Shown piece by piece: positions 1 through 11,345 of a stretch of 64,000 bases of DNA. A model generated the notes under the pieces. It was not told where the DNA came from, searched no databases, and was given only the letters and a program-made list of their open reading frames with translations. Source of the DNA: Dipteris shenzhenensis. Its lineage: Eukaryota; Polypodiophyta; Polypodiopsida; Gleicheniales. Numbering within the stretch: position 1 is the stretch's first letter; each line of letters begins with the position of its first letter. The DNA is taken from assembly GCA_047967505.1 (NCBI GenBank), contig CM106539.1. One strand, written 5' to 3'. The position numbers and the translations under genes were made by a program.

Positions 1-493
1 TTCTTGGACTCTTTCAAAGAGAGAGATAACGGCTTTTTATTTCCTACATAGGAAGCATGCCTGTTTGATTTAAAGTCCACTCTAGCATTCACATAGTTAC
101 AACACCTCTCATATGCATTACATGAAATAAAGCTAAAAACTAAGCTCGGTTTGATTTTAAGTTCACTCTTTGCATTCACATAGTCACAACCCCTCTCTTA
201 TGCATTGCATTGAAATAAAGTGTTAGAGATAGACTTTACGATAACCATTCACATGAGGTTTAAATGTGCCACATGGTAGTAGTAAAGATAGATCTCTATC
301 CCTTCTCTTAATCCCCATTCAGTGCTTGTTGGCCAAGGGATTGGTTCTTGGCATGATGGGACCACTTCTAAGGTCACGTTCGTGGACTCTTTCAAAGAGA
401 GAGGTAGCTTGAAGAATTTTCTTTTCAATGGATTGAAGGATATTCATTATACTTGAATGATTTTATGCTTTGCATAATTTTATAGTATGTTAA
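1..493. other. Non-coding, with a diverged short repeat
   Basis: No gene is visible. The segment near 320-413 (CCAAGGGATTGGTTC, then TGGACTCTTTCAAAGAGAGA) is a diverged copy of 36650-36760, which runs across the junction between copies A and B. A weaker third copy lies near 35763-35800. The same arrangement recurs at 36728-37220. Confidence 0.5.
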
Positions 494-727
494 ATGTTAG
501 CTATTTCAGATGATGATTTTGGTAAGGTTTTGGATGAAGACGATGAGTTTTTGAAGGAGATGGTGCACTGTTGTCCTGATGGCTTTGATAGTTCTATGGA
601 TCGATTTGGTGGTGGCGGAGGTTCGGTTACGTATTGCATTTCTGGTTTATTTAAGGATTGTGTTTTCCATTTCCATGCTGGATCTCCGGTTGTGAATGGT
701 GAATGGGGGATATTTTTCTTGATTTGA
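494..727 (+). CDS. Unrecognised 77-codon protein-like ORF
   Basis: The reading frame has an acidic start (SDDDFGKVLDEDDEF), a pentaglycine run and a mixed C-terminal part. Its composition is more protein-like than that of most small frames here. The bases just before the acidic stretch (CTATTTCAG) resemble a splice acceptor, so it could be an exon or a retained exon fragment rather than a whole gene. I do not recognise a family and see no promoter. The frame is identical in copy B (37221-37454), but this adds little because the copies are so similar. Confidence 0.25.
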   Translation: MLAISDDDFGKVLDEDDEFLKEMVHCCPDGFDSSMDRFGGGGGSVTYCISGLFKDCVFHFHAGSPVVNGEWGIFFLI

Positions 728-1314
728 TGTGGTGGACGGAGTTTTAGTTAGTTGTGACCAACTACTTTAGTAGTTTTTGGTCAATTTTGGTGGTTGTGTC
801 CGATTTGCCAAAATGGCAGTTGTAATGGAATATTTGGCTATTGTAATGGAAGATGTTACCTGTTGTTGCAGGTAACTCTTTGCGAAAGTATTTAATTTGC
901 AATATGTTTATTTTTGATTGGTTACTTTAACTTGAATGCGATTACGTGTCAATTGGAAGTTGATTCTGCTAAATTTTTTCTTGTTGGGAATGCTTAAGCG
1001 TGCATCTAGTATTTCTTTGTTTTCCAGCGGCGCTGTTTGAATTTTTTATGTATGTATATTCTGAGGTAGAGTTGGATTAAATCGGACGGCTGTGATTGAT
1101 CTGCCGTCGACCTCGGACCTTGACGGGAACATGTTGGACGCGTGCAAGAGGAATAGTCTTCCAGGGAACTTGCCGTGTTTGCCAAGCTTTTGTCCCTTGC
1201 ATCATATATTTCATTACCTACGACGCATATCTTCCACAGCTATACCTTCTTAGCCAAAGCTGAATTCCGTGCACTACCTCTAGCCCACACAAATTCATAG
1301 AATCTCCCTCGACC
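728..1314. other. Non-coding, nothing recognised
   Basis: T-rich sequence with no long frame and no repeat structure that I can name. The equivalent stretch in copy B is 37455-38041. Confidence 0.4.
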
Positions 1315-1545
1315 ATGACTGCTGCTCACTGTCACTTGAGGCCTCCCCGATCATGCTTAAGGCTGTTCTTAAAATTTCTATCTTCATGCTTTAGGTGCTC
1401 TGACACTACTAATGAGTGCGCGCTCGAGAGAAACTTACTAAAGAAATCCGTTTTTGAAGCGGCGGAGTCCTCCAATCCGAATGACAAAGAGCTGATGGAT
1501 GCCCTTCGATACTTATCTCGTGGAAAGCCTCCACTCGTAATGTAA
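1315..1545 (+). CDS. Unrecognised 76-codon ORF
   Basis: An ATG-initiated frame with a Cys/Leu-rich first half and a charged second half (ALERNLLKKSVFEAAESS). No domain is recognised. An overlapping minus-strand frame of 100 codons is probably its shadow, or both may be chance. The copy B frame (38042-38272) is unchanged. Confidence 0.2.
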   Translation: MTAAHCHLRPPRSCLRLFLKFLSSCFRCSDTTNECALERNLLKKSVFEAAESSNPNDKELMDALRYLSRGKPPLVM

Positions 1546-3197
1546 GATCCGGAGTCCAATTGTTTGAAGTTAATTCTTAAATGGTAAATGCTGGTCTTCA
1601 AATCCCAGCTTCGGCTACGTATATGAGAGGCCAAGCTCTGCCGCTATGGACACATCGCGCTTTGGAGATCTTAGTCGTGAAGCATATGCTTTATGTGGCC
1701 ATATCGAATATGTATGAAATGCCTTAAGGGCGATTAGCATTTCTTACGAGACGGGCGATTGATAACACAATGTAACACGCTTTCTACAAAAGAATCGATA
1801 TTCTTTTGTAAACGATACCATTTTGTGCTGTTTTCGACTCAATACCCATTACTCATCTTACTTCTTGACTCTACCTTTTTCTCACCAAGATACGGTTTAT
1901 ACGTTTTATCTCCTCCCCTCTTCACGATCCCAAGTGCAATGATGAGAGGCTCTTCTTAGAGCTATATGGAAGCCTTGAAGGTTAGTCTCTCCTAGGTAGA
2001 AACCAAAGTCCTTATAATTAGGAGCATATGAACTTTTGTCTTTGCATAAGTCTATTAGTAGTGGTGCGCTTGAGTATGGATAAAAAAGGTCCACACACAA
2101 TTAGAATGTCACATAAAGTTTCTTTAATGGGGGGCATGTGACAAAAAAGGCAAAGTAAAGGTTAAGCCCTCCTCTAGCTAGGCATCCCTTCATATCTTTT
2201 GATAGTGTCTAATCTTTGCTATGAGATAGAAAGCTCCATGACCTAATGTGTGAGTCTTTAGTAGCATGGCCTCCTTAAAGGTAGTGCTATAATGAAGGAT
2301 CAAAACTCTTTTGTGAAGTTCCACATGTAATGCTAATTTTTTTTGTGTGTGGAGATCATCCTATTAAAATTGCCTTTTAATAGGCCAACACACTTTTTAA
2401 AAAAAAATTCTTTATCTTTTGCATCCAAAAGCACTTGCTTAACGACTATACTTGGAGGCAATCCCACACACATTTATACATTCTTGTTTAACTAGCTACA
2501 ATTGCTAGTAAGTATATTTTTCCATAAAGACATGTACATAAAAGGTAACAGATAATAGTGCTCTATGTTTTCAATGTCTTTCAAGGTTCTTGCAAGCTTG
2601 TGAGCACGTTTTTTTCCTTTGGGGGGGGGGAGAGAGAGAGAGAGAATAATCTTCAGAGATTCACAAGATGGTTTCTATACTAAGCATCCTCCAAAGGATT
2701 CTTTCATGGTAGTGTGATATGAGAAGGTACGTGCATATACATATCTACATTTGCTAGATGCAAGAAACGAAAGCGAGTCTAGGAAGATCCAGAAAAGCAA
2801 CCAAAGAGAATAAGAGTAATGAATGAAGATGTTATGCTAAAATCAATGCAATCTACATGTTGTTAGCGTAGATGTATGTGCTCAATTAACTTACATGACA
2901 TCAAGGGCTGTAGAGAACATGTCTGGCAAATGAGAGGGAGCAAAAGAAATAAATACCTACTCACGAGACTCTCTTGCTTTCTTGTAAATGACACGAAAAG
3001 GCGAAGTCTAAGAGAATAGATAAAGCCTCTTATAAATGGAAAAACTATTTGCAACAATCCATATCGCATTATTACAGGATTATCACATGGCATATATTGG
3101 GATTTGGCTAATAAAGCAAAGTATGGAGTAAAATTTAGCATTCATGGAAACATAGGAATCCCAAAACAAGAGCCTCAAGGTTGTAGCAACAACTATT
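1546..3197. other. Intergenic DNA with a G/GA microsatellite
   Basis: No supportable gene. A G10 run followed by (AG)n lies at 2621-2645. Other frames are short and low in coding character. Confidence 0.4.
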
Positions 3198-4417
3198 TTG
3201 AAATACTATAATCATGAAAATGCTTTAACTCAACCCCATCTATTTGAAATGCATCTTTCAATAGGTTTAACAAAAAAAGAAGTATTTAACTCTATTGGAG
3301 AAACACTGAGGCAAAGAGGGCATGCTATGGCATCTTTTCATACTTTTTGTATACTCTTTGCAAGAAGATATTTAGACAGGTTAAAATCCTAAAGAGGCAA
3401 AAAATGTCAAAGTGCAGTGTCAGTGATAATCTAAAGCAAGCAGTTGAGAGTGCAACATCTCCACAACAAAGAGAATCACACTAAAAAAGGAGAGAATTTC
3501 ATCATGGACTTATTCGGCATTGTAGACTAAAATATACATTTTGGAAGGAGCAAGCTATTTCTCATCCAAATGAGTACCGTTGTAACATCTGTTATGAAGT
3601 CAATTCAGAGTGTACATGTAGAAACAGGTCACCTACTACCAAATTTGAGATATAGACAAACAATTGCGGATGAGAGAATAAGAATGTACTCTTCTTTGCA
3701 TTTTGCTCAATGCTAATCACTCATCAAATCTTCGATGAGATGAGATAAAAGTTGGGTTTTTGTTGGTTGGACACACACATGAGGATATCATCATATTTTT
3801 AGCACAGTCTTAAGAGAGCTAAAACATAGCGACATGGAGACGATGGATGACTTCATAAGAAAATGTGGAGCCAAGTTGTTGGCGGCAAGGAAGGTACAAC
3901 ATGCTCCATGGTCGAAAGAATGTATGATTGGAAGAGCTTTATTCTACCTTTCATACAAAAGGGTGGTGATGCCCTTATAGGTCATAGTGCTCTACACTAC
4001 TTCTACCCTTTCATACAAAAGGGTGGTGATGCCCTTATAGGTCATAGTGGCCACAACACTTTTTGTACGCCTCAACCTAGGTGGTATTGAAATGTTCTCA
4101 AAGAGGCACACCCATCCGAAAGACTGAAAAACTAGTTATGTAGTGGCAACACTATTTTCATGATACAACATGGAAACCTAAAGAACCTTCAGTCTCTTGA
4201 TTTCAATTCCAGAAAAGAAATGCATCCAACAAGGGCTCTTATAAAAGAATTAAGTGAGAAATCCAAAGATAAAATAGAAGTCTTAAAAGATTTTATTACA
4301 TACAAAGAGGAAATGCTTCAAAGATTTTCTATTTGTGTGTTTGTGTGTTTAGAATTCATTATCCCCTCAATAATTGAACCATACAATCGATACAGTCATA
4401 GATTGGCCTTAAACTAA
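3198..4417 (+). pseudogene. Unrecognised, broken protein-like relic
   Basis: Several consecutive plus-strand stretches read like protein but are broken by stops and frame changes. They are a 64-codon frame at 3198-3392 (GLTKKEVFNSIGETLRQRG), a stretch near 3843-3980 in another frame (DFIRKCGAKLLAARK), and an 85-codon frame at 4160-4417 with the charged run KELSEKSKDKIEVLKDF. A 60-bp tandem duplication interrupts the middle. I cannot assign a family. It may be a decayed gene or mobile-element relic. The same relic lies at 39925-41144 in copy B. Confidence 0.3.
3942..4050 (+). repeat. 60-bp tandem duplication
   Basis: The segment starting TTTCATACAAAAGGGTGGTG at 3949 recurs exactly 60 bp later, including GATGCCCTTATAGGTCATAGTG. 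Two units are present. The period is a multiple of three, so it keeps the local frame open. Confidence 0.9.
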
Positions 4418-4429
4418 ACAATTAAAATA

Positions 4430-6500
4430 TGGAGATTTAAACATTTAAAAGAAATGAGATATAATTTTATTTCGAAGGTATTTCAACCAAACAAGGTAGG
4501 TTTACAAAAGTGTAGAATCTATCCCGGTAGTCCAGGTTTCAAGGTCAGGTTTCACTTACCTGCCACCATCCAAGAAAAATGAGGTATTAGAATATCATCA
4601 TTTCAAATGGGTAGATAGGTAATGCCTGTATCCCCTGGCATGTTATTGCTTTACCAAGGAACATAGACAATTGTCTAGATTCACAAGTGTATTTTTGAAA
4701 ATACAATAAGAGCATAATGCACAAGTAGCATCACATGTCCCATGAGGGGTATTCCATATCCATAATTGATAGAACTTTCAAATTCTTGTAAATAAATGAA
4801 TAACCTACTACAACTAAAGGGAAATTTACCATAATTAATAGAGATAAATTAAAACTAGCCATGGGAACCACCACAAAAAAAAATTATTGAGGGGGGTGGT
4901 CCACACGTTAAATATAGGAATGAGAATCAAGCAAATTAAATTATCAACCTTTTATAAGGAGGGTACTCCTCACCCTTGAAATATTAACCATAATTAAATC
5001 AAGGGAACAACTATAGAAAAAGCACTAGTAAAATTAAGAAACAAATACTAAGTCTAAAAAAATTTACAAAGGAGAGGGAAATTAATCAATAAAGAGGTTA
5101 ACTAACAACATGTAAAGAATGAAGGACAAAAGAAACACTAAAAGGAACACCATAATTACACACTAAATCAAATTATTATCAACTGTACACACACATCAAT
5201 GCATCAAAATAAAGTAACAGGATCAAAGTCCAATAAACATTAAATATATATATATATATATACTTTTCTATATGCAAGAGCAACTTGCAACAATTATATA
5301 TTAGTAGCTAAAGAGCCATTGGTAATGTAGAAGCAATCTTTTCAATAACAATGTTATAATAGAAAATCGAGATACAGCATCATATATAAGCATATATAAA
5401 GGATGAAAGTGTTGAAAAAAGAACATAGATTAAAGGGGAGGGGGCACATTAGAAAGAAACAAGAGGCCAGTAACACATTAAGCAAAAAATCAAAGTAGAT
5501 TTATGAAGGAAAGAAATGAGAGTCTTAGGAAGGCAATACTTAATACAAAGTATAGAAATAGAATGATTAAGAAAGGTAAATATATAAGGTATAAATATAT
5601 ATATATTTTAAAGACTATCAAAATAGTAGAATAGATGTAATTAAGGAGTAGATTCATTTAATCAAGAGTTGAATCAAGGCACATTAGACATCTCAATATG
5701 AATTAAAATGTCTATATGATTAACCCTAATACATATATCTCCTTAGACCAAGAAAGAATAAATTAAGACAAGCAAGACTATCACTAAAGGCAATAAGTAT
5801 GTAATACAAAGCATATTATATATATGTATATATATAAGCATAATTAACACGATTAAAAAAGTATTGTGCAAAAAGAGAAACAAGCTAAACTATATACTAT
5901 TGTCGTTACCGTAATGGCAACCATGGAGCTGTCAAGCAGTGAAAATTAAGAGCATGTGTGTATGCTTGTGTGTGTGTGTGTAGATAACTATCAGTATAGA
6001 CTGGGCTTAGACTAAATGAGAAGTAGTATAGGACAAGAGAAAAGGCCGCAAAGAGCAAGTGAACTATAAAAAAGCACAGAATGTCAACCTCATGTAAACA
6101 TGAAATGTTTACAAAACATTGTGAGTGCGAAGCAGTGATAAATAGATACTCAAATTAACGCCACTACATGCCAAAGTTGCCCTAGCACAAATGCGAGTGT
6201 TTCCAGTTATCACATGTTTGAGTCGGCACACTTCACCTTTGTTGCCAATACAAGAGCAAAGTCTAAAGGCACACACAGAGTAACCCAGCATAAAGCAACG
6301 AGAGAAAAGCGCAAGGTAAAGGGATACCCACAAGCAGTGAAGACAAGGCTATGGAAATTTTCCGTCCATCCATTTCATGAGAGATTCATGAGTTGAGTGT
6401 TCATTCAGATTTTGAGATTATTCTTTGAGAGATTTTTTGCTGAGAGGAAGAAGATATTTCCATTCATGCCTCAAAGATTTGGTGATAGTATGATTCATAA
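4430..6500. other. AT-rich intergenic DNA with TA microsatellites
   Basis: No gene is seen. The tract is strongly A/T rich, with (TA)n runs near 5245-5262, 5596-5606 and 5815-5835 and a (TG)n run near 5965-5982. Copy B equivalent: 41157-43227. Confidence 0.5.
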
Positions 6501-8393
6501 AGAATCCCTACGAGTCTTCTTGTGTGTGAGAGAGAAAGAGTATCTACCTCGAATCTAAGGCAGTCGGCTGCAGCAAAGGCAACACAAAGCTGCCATAGCC
6601 TAATCAGCGACTCTTCCAAGCCATACGAGCTTCCCTCCTACTGCATCAACACAGAAGAAGCCAACAACTCTCTCCTCACAAGCTCCAAGCTTCTATGCCT
6701 TCAATAGAAGCTGCTCCACCCAACGAGCAACTGGCTCTCAGCTAGCTTCCTCAAAGCCCCTCATGACCAACGAGCGGCCTCCACAACAGTCAGCCCTCTC
6801 TCTATCAAAATGAACTCTGGGTGGCAAGGGACCTCCAGAAGCAAAGAAGACTCTCAGATTTCCTCCACGGGCCAATGGGTCGCCTTCATTGACAGCGACG
6901 GCCTCTCACAAAATGGCAGACAGCGCTCTTGGTAGCTCCTTGCACAACGTCTGAAACTCCAGCCTGAATTTGCATGAATGTTCATCAACAGCCTTCTCAT
7001 GCGGCCTCCAGCATGGCCCCTACAACAGCGGCTAGCGCTCACACCTCTGTCACGACCTTCTCGTCGCGTCACCGGTTGCAAGAAGCTTCAAAGCTTCCTC
7101 ATGTTCTAAGGTCCTAACCTTAGGACACGTGGTAGCCTAAGGTAGAGACACATGGCATATAAGCCACTCACCTTGGGTTAGTCTACAAAGGGCCACGTGG
7201 CAGATAAGGTGGTCAAAGCTAACTGTGGTTAGGTTTAGTTGCCTGGGTTAGTTGAGCCATGGTAAAATTTGTGTAAACCTTAGGTTAACCAAGTGGATTT
7301 AAAGGCCCCCTCTTCTTCACAAAAACTTGGACAAGCTATAACTTGCAATCCAAGAAGAATTTGGACACGCTCCAAAAGGAAAAAGTGATCGTCTTTTTGA
7401 GCTCTACGCGTTTGTCAAGTCAAAATCATTGTATGAAATTAGACACTGCCAATATTGACAGAAATCAATTGGTAAGACCTTTGCAACAAATGGAAAAGCA
7501 AAGAATGAATGCACACATCGCTGTCAAAAGCATGCCCAAAGCACAAGTGCATGAGATGACCATAGCATGAAGCATGGCATCCACACATAAAGCATCAAGG
7601 CACATGGAAGAACACAGCATCATGCATGAAGCTACACAAGGAAGAAGATTGTAGATTGAAGAACCAGCAAGTCAACTACGTGGAGTCGTCATCAAGCCAT
7701 GAGCAGAATGACATGAACAACATGTATTGAAAAGCAAAAACCTTGCAAACCTTGCCTATATTTTGTAAATCAAGCCTGACTACCTGAGAGTAGCCATGTA
7801 GGCACCTAGGGGAGGACTTGATCTTGTAACTCATATCTGACCACCTTGCAGTAGCCAAAGGATCATGGCACCAAGGGGAGGTGTTGAGAGTTGTGGTGCC
7901 ATGAGCACATGTAGAGCAAAGGTATGAGTAAAGGGCAAGTTGCCACATGGCATGGAGGAGATATCCCACATATGAGCAAGCAAATGGATGTAAGTACCCT
8001 CACCTATAAAAGGGAGGTTCATTTGAAGTAATATCAATCAAGCACTTTTCACTATCTCAAGATTCTCTTTATGAGTCCAAGCTAATCTATCTTGGAACCT
8101 AATTGACTTGAGGTACATGTCATGAGCACTCTCTTCATCATGTCTCCACATAGGTTCCATCCACCTTAGAGTGCTCCATAGATCCTGAGGCACACATGTT
8201 TTGTCAGTTGTTACAGCTTGTATACGTAGTAGAGTAGGTCACCATTATGGAAACCATTCGTAGTCATTGGATTCTTTTCCTTTGAATGGTTTATAAAAAC
8301 TTTGAAGGCATTAGTAAGGAAAATTCCAAGATCCAAGGGAAGCATAGCACTAGCCTACTTGTGAGCTAAAAGTTAGAAGGGAGGATGCAAGGA
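6501..8393. other. Low-coding region with G-box motifs and a short inverted repeat
   Basis: No gene can be supported. Two CACTG-family G-box cores (CACGTG) lie at 7126-7131 and 7194-7199. A hairpin CTAAGGT-CCTA-ACCTTAG sits at 7106-7123. At 7314-7315 copy A lacks 92 bases that copy B has. Frames in 6522-7081 are short and I could not link them to a protein family. Confidence 0.4.
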
Positions 8394-8890
8394 TGGAAAA
8401 TGCAAATGGCATCGCAGGATGATGGGGGTGTGGGTTTTGGGTTATGCAAAACTGTTGGTATAATCAACATTATTCTCTTTTGTAACTATAACCCTAAGTC
8501 ACTGGTATTAACATTGGTATGGACGTTGGTAAATACCAATACATCAGAGGATTTAAGGGGGGATTTGGGGGTTCTGGGAGTTTGGGGATTTGGGGGAGTT
8601 TAGGGGGTTTTAGGGGTTTTGGGTGGGGGCTGGGGAGGTTTGGGAAAATACAAATGGCATCGCAAGAGACGATGGGGGTGTGGGTTTTGGGTTCTGCGAA
8701 ACCGTTGGTATAATTGACATTATTCTCTTTTGTAAGTATAACCCTAAGTCACTGGTATTAATGTTGGTATGGATGTCAGTAAATACCAATACAGCAGAGG
8801 ATTTAAGGGGGGATTTGAGGGTTTTGGGAGTTTGGGGGTTTGGGGGGTTTTGGGGGAGTTTAGGGGGTTTGGGGGGTTTGATGGGGTTTT
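8394..8890 (+). repeat. Tandem duplication, about 248-bp period
   Basis: The block starting AAATGGCATCGCA at about 8404 recurs at about 8652, with matching downstream landmarks (GTTGGTATAAT, TTCTCTTTTGTAA, ACCCTAAGTCACTGGTATTA, AGAGGATTTAAGGGGGGATTT). The two units differ by scattered substitutions, so this duplication is older than the 36.7-kb one. The glycine-rich frames read across it are repeat-driven and not annotated. Confidence 0.85.
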
Positions 8891-9135
8891 AGGGGTTTTG
8901 GGTGGGAGCTGGGGAGGTTTGGGGGGTTTGAGGGGATTTAGCAGGGGTTTGAGGGGATTTAAGGGGGGGGTTGCGGGTTGGGGGTTTGAGGGGATTTTGG
9001 GGGATTAAGGGGTTTTGGAGTTTACGGTTTAAAGTTTTTTGGGGGGTTTAAGGGAGTTAAGGGTGTTTGGGGGTTTAAGAGGGTTTATGGGTTTAGGGAT
9101 TAGGGTTTTGGCGGTTTGAGGGGGTTTTGGGTTGA
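8540..9135 (+). repeat. G-rich telomere-like degenerate tract
   Basis: About 600 bp in which the plus strand is mostly runs of 3-7 G separated by TTT, TTTA or TTTT. Motifs such as GGGTTTAGGGATTAGGG near 9089-9105 resemble the plant telomere unit TTTAGGG. The tract could form G-quadruplexes. No gene is supported. Whether it came from true telomere repeats or simple-sequence expansion is not decidable here. Confidence 0.7.
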
Positions 9136-9137
9136 CC

Positions 9138-9775
9138 TAAATACCATGTCCCAAATACTATGCACAATTCCAAAGATGAAGTGGAAGATGTTGACAATGG
9201 TTGGGATGGATTATGACACCATCCACCCTTACCATAATCATTGCATTAAGTTTTATCATGAGTATGGAGATTTTAATAATTGTCCTTAGTGTGGGGCACA
9301 GTGCTATAGATAGGACTTGCTAGGTGAGAAGATCATAGTAAAGGCCTTGAGACATTTCCCCATCATCCCCAAAATACAATACATGTTCAAATACAAGTCC
9401 ATTGCATAGATGATGATGTGGCATGCTATACACTGGTTTGCCGATGACACTTTGAGGATCCTTGTAGATTGTGCTACTTGGAAGCATGTAGACAACACGT
9501 GGTTAGCCTTTGCAAGGGAGCCACACAATTTACATCTTGGTCTCACAATGGACAGCATGAACCGTTTTGAGTTGCGCTCAACATCTTGGTCGACATGGCC
9601 CACTAGTCTTCCCACCCATGGCTAACAATGAAGAAGGGACACCTCATGCTTGTACTACTTGTGCCAGGGAAGTACAATGTCAAGAATATGGATGTGTACA
9701 TGGCACACTTGATCGAGGAACTCCAGACCCTATGGTTGGTCATACATGTCTAATGTTTCTGGAGCTCTGAGGTGG
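9138..9775 (+). pseudogene. CACTA TNP2-type transposase fragment, decayed
   Basis: The plus strand parallels the transposase exon at 28015-28660. Shared blocks include KMLTMVGMDYDTIH, RHFPII.KIQYMF, the MMWHA block, FAREPHNLHLGLTMDSMN and STSWSTWP. In-frame stops interrupt it (for example after NCP, after QCYR, and in the middle of KSIA-MMMWH), and a frameshift lies after STSWSTWP. The first conserved acidic block of Transposase_21 is altered (MDSMN instead of MDGVN). It is a different, older copy from the large element in this window. No CACTA ends were found around it. Confidence 0.85.
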
Positions 9776-10486
9776 ACCACATATATTTCCATCAAGGGAA
9801 AACCCAAGAGCTTTGCATTGTCACTCCATTTTTCAATGGAGGAAGTGTGCACAATATGCTAATGTGTCTCCCACAGTGCTGTGGAACATATCTGACATGG
9901 GTTAAGTTCGTACAAGGTCCACACAACCAACAAAAAAACCTCACTTTGACTGGAACTCCCCACTCACCAGGTTGCAGGCAAGGTTTTTCTGTTAGCGTGC
10001 TTTGTCTATTGCTGCTACTATTGCAATTCTTTGAGAGAAGTCCATGAACACAGATATTCTCACATTGATCCACAAGCAACTAACTACATGCTAGATTTCA
10101 CAAGAGATGATGCATCTCTACGAGTAGGGATTATTGATTGGGGAAGAACCCTCCACTAGACTGAAAGCAGATATTTGCAAGACTTGACTTATGCTCCTTC
10201 AAAGGAATTTCCATGGTTTGTGCAAAAATTGTATGTTAGTCTGAATACACATCCAAATCCCAAGGGTGCATGGGCACCAGAGTCAGATTGCTTTGCTGAT
10301 GGTTAGTTGTTTAGAGAAATGGCCAACTTTCTCATAGATGTTGTAGGAGCTCTCAATGACAACTCAGCGAAGGGAGACATGGCAATCAAACTCTTGGTTG
10401 ACTGTGGTAACTCGTCTATGCAGGACTCATCCAAAGATGGAGCTACCATGGAAGCAACTGTGACAAAACTACGTAGTTTCATGTAA
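9776..10486 (+). pseudogene. Protein-kinase-like relic
   Basis: Two frames together read like the later part of a kinase domain. Frame 9772-10047 has a hinge-like stretch (LCIVTPFFNGGSVHNML). From about 10028 a second frame gives LREVHEHRYSHID, then ATNYMLDF, then VGIIDWGR. This fits the kinase order of hinge, catalytic loop H-x-D-x4-N (His-Ile-Asp...Asn) and a DFG-like DWG. A later APESDCFADG resembles the APE region. The frame from 10043 to 10486 has only two stops (after GRTLH and after CFADG) in about 148 codons. The sequence begins where the TNP2 relic ends, so it may be a captured gene fragment. The family call rests on motif order only. Confidence 0.55.
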
Positions 10487-11083
10487 ACGAGGATGTGGCA
10501 ATGCGACCCTAGTGAGGAAATGAAGACGTGTTGTTGAACATAGGCTACATCTTTTTTGAGGTTGAACGATATGACCACAATTTCGATTTCTAAATTTGTA
10601 ATGTCTTTGGATTGTACATATGGATTATTGAAGTTCTTGTAACATGTATCTTCAACACTTGGAAGTATTGTCAAATTGAGATAGATTCATGCTCGATTGT
10701 AACAATTTGTGAGAGACTATCTTTTTAATTACATCCCTCAATATTAATAAACTTTGAGCATGTTGACAGATCTTCCCCATCCAAACCCTACGGGTTTTGA
10801 GCCACAAATGGCTCAAGATTGAGGTAGTTGCTGGGATCATCCAAAGTCGCAAGGATAACACAAGAGCCATTTGGATCCTATATATTGATAACACAAGATC
10901 CATTTGAAGACAAAGAGGTAGTTGAGAGAATCAAGAGATGCCTTGATACCATATGGGCCTAAGTGGTTGTAGCAAAAGAGAGAAGAGAGAGAGGGGTACA
11001 AGGAATAGTGTTGGGCCTCTGTTCAAAAGGTGACATGTGTAAAAGGCCAAATGGTTGACTTTGGTCTTCATTGTTGTATGCAA
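10487..11083. other. Non-coding, with a tRNA-iMet-like primer site on the minus strand
   Basis: No gene is supported. On the minus strand 10940-10951 reads TGGTATCAAGGC, close to the Met-initiator primer site of copia-type elements (TGGTATCAGAGC). Plus-strand sequence beyond it starts TGGGCC, as an LTR edge might, but no matching second LTR was found. Copy B equivalent primer site: 48003-48014. Confidence 0.25.
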
Positions 11084-11345
11084 CCTTTGAGCTCGGGGGG
11101 GTCAGTCATCATATGTAACCCTATCACGTGAGTTCAACAAAAGGATATTTTTAATATCTAAATTTTACAGAAATTAATTTACATAAGGGAGTATTTAAAT
11201 TGATTTTGGGACAAATTTACAGATTTATATAGAAAAAGGGTACATTTTATTAATGGAAAAATTACAGATAAGGGATTTTACAAATAGGCCTTGAACGCAC
11301 GTGATATTGAGGATTTATACATAGTGACCCCCCCGAGCCTTTGAG
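11084..11345 (+). mobile_element. MITE, 246 bp, with 8-bp TSD (shared by both copies)
   Basis: The element runs 11092-11337 and is flanked by perfect 8-bp direct repeats CCTTTGAG (11084-11091 and 11338-11345). Its ends are inverted: CTCGGGGGGGTCA at the left and TGACCCCCCCGAG at the right. A second inverted block inside (ATCACGTG.GTTCAA) extends the imperfect terminal repeat to about 50 bp. It is too short to code for a transposase. An 8-bp target duplication is typical of the hAT superfamily, but the C/G-rich ends are not the usual hAT CAG/TAG start. A second member lies at 45626-45872. Confidence 0.9.

Noticed and set aside
8385-9008. Glycine-rich plus-strand ORFs
   Set aside because: Produced by G-run repeats; no conserved motif, and the frames differ between copies after small indels.
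9304-9615. 103-codon minus-strand ORF
   Set aside because: Shadow of the plus-strand TNP2 relic, which aligns with the intact transposase exon.
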